Assembly (NCBI RefSeq): GCF_024710845.1
Contig: NZ_JANJTZ010000051.1
Coordinates: 186,001-250,000, forward strand
Reading direction: 5' to 3'
Source: Mesorhizobium sp.
GTDB taxonomy: Bacteria > Pseudomonadota > Alphaproteobacteria > Rhizobiales > Rhizobiaceae
DNA length: 64,000 nucleotides
Shown: one piece after another, positions 17,977 to 27,474 of the stretch
Layout of the letters: each line of letters opens with the position of its first letter
Numbering within the stretch: the first letter of the stretch is position 1
The notes under the pieces: generated by a model
Database searches by the model: none
Seen by the model: only the letters and a program-made list of their open reading frames with translations
What the model was told of the DNA's origin: nothing
Translations under genes and position numbers: made by a program

Positions 17977-18783
17977 ATGCGCATCTACGCGATTCTTATC
18001 TACGTTTTCCTCTACGCGCCGATCGCCCTGATCGTCGGCGGATCGTTCAATGCCGGGAAGCAGGCGATGGTCTGGCAGGGCTTTTCCCTCGAATGGTACG
18101 GAAAGGCGTTCTCCAACCCCCTGATCACGGAAGCCCTGACGACGAGCCTCTTCATCGCGCTGATGACGGCGCTTCTGTCCTCCGTCATCGGCACGGCTGC
18201 GGCGCTCGGTCTCGAACGCATGAGCGGCTGGATCCGAACCGTCTTCGACGCGCTGATCTACGTCGCGATCATGGTGCCGGGGATCGTCATCGGCATCTCG
18301 ACGCTGATCGCCTTCGTTTCCATCTTCGACCTGGTCAATCCGTACCTCACAAGCGTCTGGGACGTCCGCCTTGAAATGGGCGTCTGGAGCGTGATCGCCG
18401 CCCATGTCCTGTTCAACATCGCGGTGGTGGCGCTTCTCGTGAGGGCCCGCCTTCAGGGAATGGACAGGAGCCTCGTCGAAGCGTCGGAGGATCTCTACGC
18501 CACTCCGCTCGGGACCTTCCGCCAGGTCGTCCTGCCATTGATCGCGCCCTCGATCCTCGCAGGGTTCCTGCTGGCCTTCACGTTCTCCTTCGAGGACTTC
18601 ATCATCACGTTCTTCGTCGCAGGTCCCAATGTGACCCTGCCGATCTACGTGTTTTCCTCGATCCGCCGCGGCGTCACACCGGAGATCAACGCGGTGGGAT
18701 CTGTCGTGCTGCTGACGTCGCTGATCCTGCTCGGCATCGCCCAGCTGATCCTGCAGCGCGGAAGCAGGTGGAGCCGGCGGTAG
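17977..18783 (+). CDS. ABC transporter permease, PotC type
   Basis: 268 residues from ATG 17977; an in-frame GTG at 17971 overlapping the preceding stop (GTGA) is an equally possible start. Six membrane spans and the EAA loop EASEDLYATPLGTFRQVVLP are visible. Last gene of the four-gene importer operon, ending 31 bases from the convergent MoaD-like gene. The pair of permeases and one ATPase is the standard PotABCD set. Confidence 0.9.
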   Translation: MRIYAILIYVFLYAPIALIVGGSFNAGKQAMVWQGFSLEWYGKAFSNPLITEALTTSLFIALMTALLSSVIGTAAALGLERMSGWIRTVFDALIYVAIMVPGIVIGISTLIAFVSIFDLVNPYLTSVWDVRLEMGVWSVIAAHVLFNIAVVALLVRARLQGMDRSLVEASEDLYATPLGTFRQVVLPLIAPSILAGFLLAFTFSFEDFIITFFVAGPNVTLPIYVFSSIRRGVTPEINAVGSVVLLTSLILLGIAQLILQRGSRWSRR

Positions 18784-18814
18784 AGTCCGGTCGTCACGAG
18801 TGCCTGAGGCGGAA

Positions 18815-19060
18815 CTATCCGCCCGCCAGGCGCGGCAGCAGATAGATCTCTGCCCCCTTCGGCAGCGCCTTTGACCAGCTGTCGCGATAGATCGTTCCAT
18901 CGATCGACACGGCGATGCCGCGGTCGATCCACGGCTGCAGGGCCGGGAACTGCTCCGCCAGCTTGCGAAACAGCTCCCTGATGTCCTTCGCCTCGATCTC
19001 GACCCTGTGCCTGTTCCCCGCAGCCCTGCCGAGATCGCCCCAGAGCATGACTTCGACCAT
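18815..19060 (-). CDS. MoaD/ThiS-family sulfur-carrier-like protein in a molybdenum hydroxylase operon
   Basis: 81 residues. The beta-grasp pattern (VEVMLWGDLG opening; AVSIDGTIYRD middle strand) and a C-terminus ending in PRLAGG, with the terminal Gly-Gly used for thiocarboxylation, match MoaD. The start ATG overlaps the stop of the Mo subunit by one base (TGATG), so it is translationally coupled. In the cell MoaD donates sulfur for molybdopterin; a dedicated copy may serve assembly of this enzyme. It could instead be a ThiS-like carrier for another product; no MoaE partner lies nearby. Confidence 0.75.
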   Translation of the reverse strand: MVEVMLWGDLGRAAGNRHRVEIEAKDIRELFRKLAEQFPALQPWIDRGIAVSIDGTIYRDSWSKALPKGAEIYLLPRLAGG

Positions 19061-21330
19061 CAGCCCGCCCGTTCGGCCTCCAGGGCCGCCAGGATGCGCG
19101 GCGGCGACATCGGTATGTGGGTCATGCGCACCCCGACCGCGTTGGACACCGCATTGGCGATGGCCGCGAGCGGCGGCACGATGGACGTCTCGCCGACACC
19201 CCGCACGCCGTAGGGATGATTGGGATTCGGGATTTCGAGGATCTGCGTGTCGATCATTGGGAGGTCGGAGCAGACCGGGATGCGGTAGTCGAGGAAACCC
19301 GCATTCTGCAGCCGCCCGTCCCTGCCGTAAATGTATTCCTCGTTGAGCGCCCAGCCGATGCCCTGCGCCGCGCCGCCCTGGTACTGCCCCTCGACATAGG
19401 TGGGGTGGACGGCCTTGCCCGCGTCCTGAACGACGGCATAGCGCAGGACCCGCGTCGCGCCGGTCTCCGGGTCGACCTCGACGTCGCAGATATGGGTGGC
19501 GAAGGAGACGCCGGCGCCGTCCGCGACCAGCTCGCTGTGACCCGCGATCGGCCCGCCCGTCTTTCCGGAAGCCGCCGCGATCTCCTTCAGCGACAGGCGC
19601 CCGAGATTGCCGTTCTTCTCGCCCAGCGCGACCGCATGGCCCATTTCCCAGCCCACCTCGTCGACGGGGATGTCCCACATCTGGGCGGCGCGCTCGCGCA
19701 TGATCCGGATGGCATTGCGGGCCGCCGAGATGGTCGCCATCGACGACGAGAAGGTGCCGCGGCTGCCGTCCGTCATGTCGTTGTAGCCCAGGCTGGACGT
19801 ATCCGCGACGACCGCCCTCACCTGGGAGTAGTCGATGCCGAGCTCCTCCGCCGCCACCAGGGACAGCGAGGCCCTGGACCCCCCGACGTCGACCGTGCCG
19901 ACGGCGAGCGACACCGATCCGTCCATGCCAATGTTGAGGTCGGAGCATGTCTGGCCGCCGAAATTGAACCAGAAACCGCACGCCATGCCGCGGCCCTGGT
20001 TCTTCTTGAGCGGCGCCTGCATCTGGGGATGCATCTTCACGGCCTCCAGCGTGGGGCCGATGCCGATCGGGCCGTAGACCGGCCCGTAGGACGACCTCGT
20101 CCCCTCCCGAGCGGCGTTCCTGATGCGGAAGTCGACCGCGTTCATGCCGATCCTGCCGGCGAGCTCGTCGACGACGCTTTCGACCGCGAACGCCGCCATC
20201 GGCGCCGACGGCGCGCGGTACGCGGCGCATTTGGGCCGGTTGACCAGAACGTCGAAGCCGACCGTCCTGACGTTTTCGAGGCCGTAGCAGGCGAACGCGG
20301 TCATCGCGCCGAGCTCGGCCCACGCGCCGCTATAGGCGCCGCCTGAATAGCGCAGCGTCGCTTCGGCGGCGGTGATGGTGCCGTCCCTGCGCGCGCCGAT
20401 CCTGACGTCGATCGAGGTCGCGCTGGTCGGCCCCGAAGCGCGGAAGACCTCGTCGCGTGTCATCACCAGCTTGACCGGCCTGCCGGCCTTGCGCGAAAGA
20501 GCGAGCGCGACGGGCTCGGCCCACACATGGGTCTTGCCGCCGAAGCCGCCGCCGATCTCGGACGAGGTCACCCGCAGCTTCGAGGCTTCGAGGCCGAGCA
20601 ACTGCGCGCAATGCTGGCGGTAGACGAAGTGCCCCTGGGTGCAGACCCACAGATCCGCCATGCCGTCGGCGCTGACGCTCGCCACGCAGGCATGCGGCTC
20701 GATGTAGCCCTGATGGGTCTGCTCGGTCCGGAACGATCGCTCCACGATCACCTCGGCCTGCCCGAATCCGGCGTCGACGTCGCCATGACCGAACTGGCTC
20801 CGCTTGGCAACGTTGGACGGCTTGGCGGGCTTCGGCTCGACGCCGTCGGTGAAGACGCCGTCGTTGATGACGGGAGCTGAGGCCATCATCGCCTCGTCCA
20901 CGTCGGTCACGTGCGGCAGGATCTCGTATTCGACGGCGATCAGCTTGAGCGCCTGCTTGGCGGTGCGTGCATCGACGGCGGCGACGGCGGCGACCGCATG
21001 GCCGTCGTAGAGCGCCTTCCCGCGGGCCATGCAGTTGTCGAGAATGTCGTACATCGCGGCGTCGCCGTCGGTCAGGTCCGGCAGGTCGGCCGCGGTGATG
21101 ACCGCCTTCACGCCGGCCAGCTGCTCTGCCTTCGACGTGTCGATGCTCCTGATCCTGGCATGCGCGTGCGGGCTTCTGAGGACCCGCCCGACGAGCTGGC
21201 CTGCCATGTTGAAGTCCGCGCCGTATCGGGCGCGGCCGGTCACCTTGTCGATGCCATCGGGACGCAGGGGACGCGTACCGATCGAGGCGAAGTCGCGCTT
21301 CACGTAGCGCGGATCGAAACCTGCGGTCAT
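19060..21330 (-). CDS. Molybdenum hydroxylase large (Mo-pterin) subunit, xanthine dehydrogenase/CoxL family
   Basis: 756 residues. It carries the molybdopterin-binding motif GGGFGGKTH and the active-site glutamate motif RGVGETS near the C-terminus. The active loop reads AYRAPSAP, unlike the AYRCSFR of CO dehydrogenase, so a role as a carbon-monoxide dehydrogenase is unlikely. I set the start at ATG 21330, overlapping the 2Fe-2S subunit stop (ATGA). With the FAD and iron-sulfur subunits it would hydroxylate an N-heterocycle, purine or aldehyde, passing electrons through the 2Fe-2S clusters to FAD. Substrate unknown. Confidence 0.92.
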   Translation of the reverse strand: MTAGFDPRYVKRDFASIGTRPLRPDGIDKVTGRARYGADFNMAGQLVGRVLRSPHAHARIRSIDTSKAEQLAGVKAVITAADLPDLTDGDAAMYDILDNCMARGKALYDGHAVAAVAAVDARTAKQALKLIAVEYEILPHVTDVDEAMMASAPVINDGVFTDGVEPKPAKPSNVAKRSQFGHGDVDAGFGQAEVIVERSFRTEQTHQGYIEPHACVASVSADGMADLWVCTQGHFVYRQHCAQLLGLEASKLRVTSSEIGGGFGGKTHVWAEPVALALSRKAGRPVKLVMTRDEVFRASGPTSATSIDVRIGARRDGTITAAEATLRYSGGAYSGAWAELGAMTAFACYGLENVRTVGFDVLVNRPKCAAYRAPSAPMAAFAVESVVDELAGRIGMNAVDFRIRNAAREGTRSSYGPVYGPIGIGPTLEAVKMHPQMQAPLKKNQGRGMACGFWFNFGGQTCSDLNIGMDGSVSLAVGTVDVGGSRASLSLVAAEELGIDYSQVRAVVADTSSLGYNDMTDGSRGTFSSSMATISAARNAIRIMRERAAQMWDIPVDEVGWEMGHAVALGEKNGNLGRLSLKEIAAASGKTGGPIAGHSELVADGAGVSFATHICDVEVDPETGATRVLRYAVVQDAGKAVHPTYVEGQYQGGAAQGIGWALNEEYIYGRDGRLQNAGFLDYRIPVCSDLPMIDTQILEIPNPNHPYGVRGVGETSIVPPLAAIANAVSNAVGVRMTHIPMSPPRILAALEAERAG

Positions 21331-21803
21331 GCTGCCCTCATCACGCTGGCGGCGTCCTGCACGGCCCGGACGATCTTGTCGTAGCCGGTGCACCGGCACA
21401 GATTTCCGGCCAAGCCGAAGCGGATTTCTTCCTCGGTCGGATCGGGGTTGCGGGCGAGAAGGTCTTTCGCCGCAATCAGGAAACCCGGCGTGCAGATGCC
21501 GCATTGCAGCGCCGCGTGCTCGATGAACTTCTGCTGCAGCGGGTGGAGAACGTCGCCGTCCGCCATGCCCTCGATCGTTTCGACGCGGCGCCCCTCCGCC
21601 TCGGCGCCGAGCACCAGACACGAGCACACGAGCCGGCCGTCGAGAATGATACTGCAGGCGCCGCAGTCGCCGGTTCCGCAGCCCTCCTTGGCGCCGGTCA
21701 AGCCCAGGCGATCGCGCAGGACGTCCAGCAGCGTCTCGTCCGGTTGGCACAGATACTCAACACTGTCGCCGTTGATAGTCGTCGATACCGCCAGTCCTGC
21801 CAT
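21327..21803 (-). CDS. Molybdenum hydroxylase 2Fe-2S small subunit
   Basis: 158 residues, typical for CoxS/XdhA-small. Plant-type 2Fe-2S motif GCGTGDCGACS (about residues 42-52) and the second cluster motifs QCGICTPG and CRCTGY are complete. Start at ATG 21803, overlapping the FAD subunit stop (TGATG) with GGAGG six bases upstream; a GTG one codon earlier is less likely. It relays electrons from the Mo centre to FAD. Confidence 0.95.
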   Translation of the reverse strand: MAGLAVSTTINGDSVEYLCQPDETLLDVLRDRLGLTGAKEGCGTGDCGACSIILDGRLVCSCLVLGAEAEGRRVETIEGMADGDVLHPLQQKFIEHAALQCGICTPGFLIAAKDLLARNPDPTEEEIRFGLAGNLCRCTGYDKIVRAVQDAASVMRAA

Positions 21804-22663
21804 CACTTGCCTCCTGCACGGGCATAGGCGGCCGCCGCCGCCCGCCTGGCCAGCACGCCGGCAACCTTGCGCCGGAACGCGATTGTGCCCCGCTTGTCGT
21901 CAATCGGCCTGCAAGCGTCGGAACACGCCTTGGCCAGTTTCTCGAGTGTAGCGTCGTCAAGCCTGGAGCCGACCAGAATCCCGGCGGCTTCCTCCACCAG
22001 AACGACGGTCGGCGCGACAGCGCCCAGCGCGACCCGCGCCGACGTCACGGCGCCCTTCGCGTCGAGCGTCAGGTTCACGCCGGCGCTGACCACCGCGATA
22101 TCCATCTCGGTGCGCGGAATGAAGCGCAGATAGGCGTCGCCCGCGCGTGGCGGACGTTTCTCCAGAAGGATCTCCCGCACGATCTCGCCCTTGGCGAGGG
22201 AGGTCTTGCCGGGGCCGGTCGGTATGGCCTCGACAGGCACCGTACGATTTCCCTTCGGCCCGGCGACCAGCGCCTTGGCGCCGGCCGCCACCAGCGCCGG
22301 AACGCTGTCGGCGGCGGGCGAAGCGTTGCAGAGGTTGCCCGCGATCGTGCAGCGGCCCTGGACCTGCTTCGACCCGATGAGATTGGCTGCCTCGACCACG
22401 CCGGGCCAGGCCTTCCTGAGCGCAGCGTGCTCGCCAAGCACGGCGCAGGGAACAGCGGCTCCGATGCTGAAGCCTTCGGCCGTCTCGCGAATTTCGCTCA
22501 ATCCCTCGATCGCCTTGATGTCGACTATCAGGTCGGGCTCCACGAACCCTCCCTTCATGCGCACCAAGAGATCGCTGCCGCCCGCAAGAACAGCGACGGT
22601 GCCGGCAGAGTTCGTGATCATGCCGATGGCGTCTTCCATGGACAGTGGACGTAAGTAGCGCAT
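21803..22663 (-). CDS. Molybdenum hydroxylase FAD-binding medium subunit
   Basis: 286 residues. The PCMH-type FAD motifs AGGSDLLVRMKGG and the later TIAGNLCNASPAADS are clear. First gene of the minus-strand operon FAD, 2Fe-2S, Mo, MoaD, with all junctions overlapping. Upstream about 320 bases carry no gene and should contain the promoter; no regulator gene is adjacent. The subunit reoxidises the enzyme with NAD or another acceptor. Confidence 0.95.
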   Translation of the reverse strand: MRYLRPLSMEDAIGMITNSAGTVAVLAGGSDLLVRMKGGFVEPDLIVDIKAIEGLSEIRETAEGFSIGAAVPCAVLGEHAALRKAWPGVVEAANLIGSKQVQGRCTIAGNLCNASPAADSVPALVAAGAKALVAGPKGNRTVPVEAIPTGPGKTSLAKGEIVREILLEKRPPRAGDAYLRFIPRTEMDIAVVSAGVNLTLDAKGAVTSARVALGAVAPTVVLVEEAAGILVGSRLDDATLEKLAKACSDACRPIDDKRGTIAFRRKVAGVLARRAAAAAYARAGGK

Positions 22664-22982
22664 CGTCTCCCCTGGGCAGCGATCCTCCGCCTATGCGGGG
22701 TCTGCATCTGTCGCCATCCCGAGATCACAGCTTACGCTAGCACTGTGCGGTGCCCGTTAGGGTCACAGGAGGACATTGAGCCCAGGATGGAGTTGCCGAA
22801 CTTGGCACAATTCGGATGTCGGCATCAAGGTTCGCTCTTTGCGCCGTCCCACATGCAACGGGCATCTACCTGACAGCAGTCTTGATCTTGCCGGATTCCA
22901 ACCTGTCTCCTGCTGGCTGCACGATGTCGGGCAAGGGACCATCAGCTGCCGGCCCCGAGCCGTCGACGGCAATGCTTTTTGC
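22664..22982. other. Gap between the hydroxylase operon and IS110 remnant
   Basis: No gene seen. The left half must hold the promoter of the molybdenum hydroxylase operon. The right half runs into the first recognisable IS110 transposase codons at about 22983; the N-terminal DEDD part of that transposase cannot be found here in any frame. Confidence 0.5.
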
Positions 22983-23689
22983 TTCGTGCCGGTGAAGTCG
23001 CCGGAGCAGCAAAGCGTGATAATGCTGCACCGGGTCCGGTTGATGCTCAACCGCCAGCGCACTCAGATATCGAACGCGCTGCGGTCCCGCCTATCCGAGT
23101 TCGGCGTCGTGGCGCCGATCGGCCGTAATGGAGTTGAGCAACTGCTCGTGGTCATCAATGACGAGAACGACTCCAGAGTCCCCCTGACGCACGGCTATGC
23201 CTGCGCGTGCTCGAGGCGCAGCTCAAGGTCGTGAAGCAACAGATCCTCGAGAACGATCGCCGGGTCCGCGCGAGTGCTCGAGAGACCGAGCTGGGTCGCA
23301 GGTTGATGGAAATCCCGGGCGTCGGCCCGCTCCCGCTGTTGGCGAGTGCGTTCGTCGCGACCGTCGCCGATCCGCACGCGTTCAAGTCGGGGCGATGCCT
23401 CTCGGCCTGGATCGGGCTCGTTCCGAAGCAAAACTCGAGCGGGGGCAAGGAGAGGCTCGGCAGTATCTCCAAGGCCGGCAATCGCTACCTGCGACAGCTG
23501 CTCGTGGTCGGAGCGATGGCGGTCATCCGCTATGCCGAGCGGAACGGAACCAGGCGCCCATGGCTCGTGCAGTTGATGGCGCGACGAACAACCAAGGTTG
23601 CAGCGGTTGCGCTGGCCAACAAGACCGCCCGGATGGTCTGGGCACTGATGACAAGCGGCGAGCGCTACAGGGAGCCGATCATCGCATAG
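22983..23689 (+). pseudogene. Broken IS110-family transposase
   Basis: From 22983 one frame encodes FVPVKSPEQQSVIMLHRVRL and LNRQRTQISNALRSRLSEFG, the middle of an IS110-type transposase. Around 23186-23200 the match switches frame and continues as LEAQLKVV, IPGVGPLPLLASAFVATV and GRCLSAWIGLVPKQNSSGGK to the stop at 23689; this is the C-terminal transposase_20 domain. The N-terminal 80-100 residues with the DEDD catalytic residues are missing. Truncation plus frameshift make it inactive. IS110 elements lack long terminal inverted repeats, so ends cannot be placed. Confidence 0.85.
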
Positions 23690-24154
23690 AACGAGACAAG
23701 GCGAGCGATCGCCGATGAGGCTGGAAAGGGCGGACAGGAGCTAATGCACAAAGCCGGTTGATACCGCCGGATCAGGAGAACCCACTGGGGCCGTGCACCT
23801 TGAGTGCGAGCTTACGATCGGGATCTGAGACGCGCGAATGGCATTATGGCCAGCGGTACATGAAAGACCGCACCAACAGGTCGGATACATGGCCGCACCA
23901 ACCAGCAGATGCAAAAGGCTCCAAGAATCCCTTGCCAACGGAGAGCCGTCCGTTCACGGCCCAGATCCTGCTGGGCGGCAAGGCGCCCCCATCCCGGCCA
24001 CTGCCGTAAACGTGGCCGCTGCCCACAAGCAGACATCTCTATAGCGAACAAGAATCGCGCGTTTGGGCCAGAACGTGCGGTTAGTCGACGATTGCACATA
24101 GGGCATCTGGCAAATCGTAACGGCTTCGAAATCCGAGCCCGGTTGCCATCGCGA
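23690..24154. other. Non-coding region right of the IS110 remnant
   Basis: Open frames of 60-105 codons exist on both strands but show no family features, and frames from different strands cover each other. It probably contains the right end of the IS110 copy and decayed flanking DNA. No tRNA, repeat array or attachment site was recognised. Confidence 0.5.
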
Positions 24155-24192
24155 GATGCAAAAGAAGAAGACCGCCCTCCGAAAAGGGCGGT
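24155..24192 (-). terminator. Rho-independent terminator of the orphan binding-protein gene
   Basis: Perfect 8-base stem ACCGCCCT (24171-24178) and AGGGCGGT (24185-24192) with a 6-base loop. On the minus strand the stem is followed by a pyrimidine-rich CTTCTTCTTTT tract. It lies 31 bases after the stop of the binding-protein gene at 24223. Confidence 0.85.
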
Positions 24193-24222
24193 CCAGGCTC
24201 ATCCGTCTGGCGCTGCTTATGC

Positions 24223-25050
24223 TTAGCCTCCGAAGCCGAATCCGACTGGCATGTCTTCCAGGGTGATGCCGAAAGGCTCGAGGCTTTTCACGATCCAGGT
24301 TTGGTTGTTGCCGATGCGACGATTGTATTCGGCCCAGCCGGAGACGAAGCTCTTGAACACCTCATCGCTGGCATAATTGACGGCTATCACGGACGGTGTC
24401 GATAGCACCGGGGTCGGAACCATGACCTTGCCGATGTCGGCCGTCTTCTTTGTCATGACGAGACCGTTCAGCATCGTGTTGACGAGACCGTCAGCCTTGC
24501 CGGTGATCGCCGCGACGATGGCTTCGTCGCGCGTCTTGAAGCGCAGGATGTTCGCCTTGGGCAGATACTGCTGGGTGATCAGGTCCTGCGCCGAACCAAG
24601 GTCCACAGCGAAGGTATATTTGGCATCGTTCAGTTCGCTCCAGGTCTTGCCCTCGAGTTCGTCTTTGGCCGAGACGATGATGAAGGAGTTGAAATAGGTC
24701 GGTGCGGAGAAATCCACCGAAAGAGCACGCATGGGGGTCGCGGTCACCGCGAAAGCCATGTCGACCTTTCCGCTCTGCACGTCGAGAATGGCGTTGGCCC
24801 AGCTCGACTCTACCACCTCCAACTTGACGTCGAGCAGCTTGGCGATGTCGGACGCCATGTCGATGACAAAGCCCTGCCATTCGCCGCTACGCGGATCCTT
24901 GTTGAAATATGGCACCTCGTTAAGGATGCCGGGAATGCGCAGCACGCCGCGCGACTTGATCTCGTCCACCGTGCTCTGTGCCTGCGCTGCGCCGGTCAAA
25001 AGACCGAGAGCGATCACGGCGCCGGCAATAATGCCTCTGAGAATCTTCAT
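24223..25050 (-). CDS. Amino-acid-type ABC transporter substrate-binding protein (SBP_bac_3)
   Basis: 275 residues from ATG 25050 (GGAG eight bases upstream; an ATG two codons earlier is too close). Sec signal peptide with cleavage after AQA near residue 25, then the family-3 opening DEIKSRGVLRIPGI and the EWQGFVIDMASDIAKLL motif. It is a periplasmic receptor for an amino acid or derivative. It has its own terminator and no permease next to it; the nearest partners on the same substrate theme are the permease and ATPase at 32429-33900. Adjacent to, and on the same strand as, the LysR gene, with 158 bases between them. Confidence 0.88.
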   Translation of the reverse strand: MKILRGIIAGAVIALGLLTGAAQAQSTVDEIKSRGVLRIPGILNEVPYFNKDPRSGEWQGFVIDMASDIAKLLDVKLEVVESSWANAILDVQSGKVDMAFAVTATPMRALSVDFSAPTYFNSFIIVSAKDELEGKTWSELNDAKYTFAVDLGSAQDLITQQYLPKANILRFKTRDEAIVAAITGKADGLVNTMLNGLVMTKKTADIGKVMVPTPVLSTPSVIAVNYASDEVFKSFVSGWAEYNRRIGNNQTWIVKSLEPFGITLEDMPVGFGFGG

Positions 25051-25208
25051 GTGCATATCTCCAATGTTCCCCTGAATGCTTGTTCTTGCAGCGTCTCAGA
25101 AGTCGAGCACGCCGGTCGATTGGAGCGTAGTCGAGCGGGGACGCAGGACAATGCTAGAGAGTCGCGGCGACTTATCTCATTTTTTATAGGTCGCTTGCCC
25201 GGCTTGCG

Positions 25209-26135
25209 TCAGAACGTGTGCAGCGCGAGGTCGGAGGTTGGCGCATCGAGGACGCTGCCGACCAGTTCGCTTCGGCACGCATCGTAGAGCTGGCGCACGC
25301 TTGGATTGTTGTCCAGAAACTCGGCATTGCCGAAATAGACTCTCACCTCGGGCAGATTGACCAGCTTGACGCTTGTGACCCGGTCATCCGCATCTTTCAG
25401 GCACCAGGAGGGGATGATGGCGAAGCCCAACCCCTCCACCACGCAGCGCTTCACGCTGGAACTTCCCGAGGTCGAAATCGAAGGCTGAGCCGCCGCGCCA
25501 TCGCGGCCGAGAAAATCGAACGCCAGATTGCGCAATGTCTGGCCCGGCTCATAGGTGACAAAGGGGCGGCCTTCCGCCCAGGCCGGAACGTCCTCCGGGG
25601 CCGGTGCCGGACCCCAGGAGCGCGGATAGACGAGGCTCAGCCGATAGCTTCCGAGCAGGCGCTGCGGCACGACGGGATCGCCGAAGTAGCGTTCCGACAG
25701 GCAGATATCCAGACTGCCGTTCTTGACCAGTTCGGCCAGCACCGTGTCACGCTCATAGGCTGCGATCTCCATGTCGGGATTGTTGATCCGGAAGGTCGTC
25801 AGCACTTTTGGGAAGAGGTAGTAGAAAATCGCCTGTGGCATGCCGACCCGCAGTGCCGAGCGCTGGTTTTCCATCAGCTTGGTCAGCCGCTCGAGCATGA
25901 CGTCGAGCTCGGGGTGCAGCAGATTGTAGAGCGCGCGCCCGCGCGGCGTCAGCGCGATGCGCTTCGCGCCCTGCTCGGATTCGATCAGCTTGTCGCGCAG
26001 GATCTGCTCGAGCCTGCGTACATGATTGGCCGCCGACTGGTAGCTGAGATTGAGCTCGCGCGCTGCGCCGGAAAATGAGCCGCTGCGGGCGACCTCGTAG
26101 AATGTCTGGATGAGCGTGAGGTTGATCCTGGCCAT
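25209..26135 (-). CDS. LysR-family transcriptional regulator
   Basis: 308 residues. N-terminal winged HTH (TLIQTFYEVARSGSFSGAAR, then LNLSYQSAANHVRRLE) and a C-terminal effector domain of the periplasmic-binding fold. It is divergent from the catabolic operon that starts at 26302, with a 166-base spacer, the classic layout for LysR control of the neighbouring operon in response to its substrate. I could not mark a definite T-N11-A box. It may also control the binding-protein gene on its 3' side. Confidence 0.92.
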   Translation of the reverse strand: MARINLTLIQTFYEVARSGSFSGAARELNLSYQSAANHVRRLEQILRDKLIESEQGAKRIALTPRGRALYNLLHPELDVMLERLTKLMENQRSALRVGMPQAIFYYLFPKVLTTFRINNPDMEIAAYERDTVLAELVKNGSLDICLSERYFGDPVVPQRLLGSYRLSLVYPRSWGPAPAPEDVPAWAEGRPFVTYEPGQTLRNLAFDFLGRDGAAAQPSISTSGSSSVKRCVVEGLGFAIIPSWCLKDADDRVTSVKLVNLPEVRVYFGNAEFLDNNPSVRQLYDACRSELVGSVLDAPTSDLALHTF

Positions 26136-26301
26136 ATCGGACTGCGCGCTTTCGGTGACCCTAGCGATCGTGCACCGGGCCTGAAATCGGACCCATACAA
26201 ATATCGTGGGCAGAAACGCCCGCGTTCTTGCATCGACAGGACGTTACCCTGCGCTGAAAATCCCGGCCAATACAAGCGCGCTCCGGCGCCACGGGATCAG
26301 C

Positions 26302-27474
26302 ATGCGACGTCCGAAACAGAAAACAGCCATTGTGGTCGGTGCCGGCATCGTCGGCGCGGCATCCGCATATTTCCTCGCCCGGTCTGGGTTTTCGGTGCGG
26401 ATGGTCGACACGGTCGCACCGGCCTCGGGGGCCAGTGGCGCGGCGGACGGAGCGGTCTCGGTCGCGAGCAAGCGTCCCGGCGCCATGATGAACGCGGCGC
26501 TCGCCGGTGTGGCGCTGTATCGCGAACTTGAACGGGACGGCGTTCTCGCCGGCCTTTTTACACCGCGTCCGACGCTAATGGTTGCCGAAAGCGAGACCGA
26601 AAGCGCCGTGCTCGACGGACATGCGGAAGCGCTCGCCCACGCCGGCATCGAGGTCGAGCGCCATGTCGGCGCAGCGCTGCGCGCCCGTATTCCCGCGCTT
26701 GCGCCGGGTGTGCAGATGGCGATCGAAGTTCACGGCGAAGGCCACGCGATTGGCTACCAGATCGTCAACCGGCTGATCGAGGCATCCGGCGTGACGGTCG
26801 AACGCGCCTGCTCCGTGCATCGGCTTTCCCTGGCAGCCGGGGGAACGGCCGTCGACGGCGTGGTCACGGATCAGGGTTCCCTTCACGCCGATATCTGCAT
26901 TCTCGCCGCTGGCGCCGGCTCGGCGGCTCTGCTCGATCTCGACCAGGTTTTGCGGCCACGCAAGGGACAATTGCTGGTTACTGACCGGGCGCCAGCCCTG
27001 AACGCGTCGCTGCACGGCTCGCTGATGTCCTGCGGCTATCTGCTCAGCAAGGCGGCGACTTCCTGCCCCGACCAGCGAACCGAACGGCGCTACGGTCTGG
27101 TCATAGACCCCCTGCGCACGGGACAGTTCCTTATCGGCGGGACCCGCGAGGACCGCGCTGATTCCAACAATGATCTGTCTGCCGTGAAACGGTTGCTTTC
27201 CGACGCCCTGAGGCTGATGCCTGCATTGGCGCAGTTGCGCCTGATCCGCGCCTTCTCCGGCGTTCGCACAGCCACGTCCGACGGAATGCCCCTGATCGGC
27301 CGCGCCGCCGGCCTGCAAAATCTCATCGTCGCCACCGGCTTCGAGGGTGACGGCATATGCCTCGGGCCACTGGCCGGCCGCCTGGTTCAGCAATTGGCGA
27401 CCGGCGTCGTGCCGGAGATCGATCTGGCGCCGTTCGATCCCGGCCGCTTCGCCATCCGGAGGCAGGTCGCATGA
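26302..27474 (+). CDS. FAD-dependent amine/amino-acid dehydrogenase, DadA/HcnC/opine-oxidase B type
   Basis: 390 residues from ATG 26302. Rossmann motif VVGAGIVGAASAYFLARSG at the N-terminus and a C-terminal FSGVRTATSDGMPLIGRAAG with ATGFEGDGICLGPLAG are typical of the DAO fold. In three-component enzymes (HcnABC, opine oxidases, D-hydroxyproline dehydrogenase) this subunit oxidises the C-N bond of a secondary amine or amino acid. It overlaps the small ferredoxin-like subunit by four bases (ATGA). First gene of the divergently controlled operon. Confidence 0.9.
   Translation: MRRPKQKTAIVVGAGIVGAASAYFLARSGFSVRMVDTVAPASGASGAADGAVSVASKRPGAMMNAALAGVALYRELERDGVLAGLFTPRPTLMVAESETESAVLDGHAEALAHAGIEVERHVGAALRARIPALAPGVQMAIEVHGEGHAIGYQIVNRLIEASGVTVERACSVHRLSLAAGGTAVDGVVTDQGSLHADICILAAGAGSAALLDLDQVLRPRKGQLLVTDRAPALNASLHGSLMSCGYLLSKAATSCPDQRTERRYGLVIDPLRTGQFLIGGTREDRADSNNDLSAVKRLLSDALRLMPALAQLRLIRAFSGVRTATSDGMPLIGRAAGLQNLIVATGFEGDGICLGPLAGRLVQQLATGVVPEIDLAPFDPGRFAIRRQVA

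Noticed and set aside
18808-18823. Hairpin GGCGGA-ACTA-TCCGCC as a bidirectional terminator
   Set aside because: It overlaps the stop codon of the MoaD-like gene, has only six pairs and no U-tract on either strand.
19060-22663. Aerobic carbon-monoxide dehydrogenase (coxMSL)
   Set aside because: The large subunit lacks the AYRCSFR active-site loop of CoxL, reading AYRAPSAP, and no cox accessory genes are present.
23741-24226. Several 60-105 codon frames next to the IS110 remnant
   Set aside because: They overlap on both strands and match nothing recognisable; treated as insertion-sequence flank.
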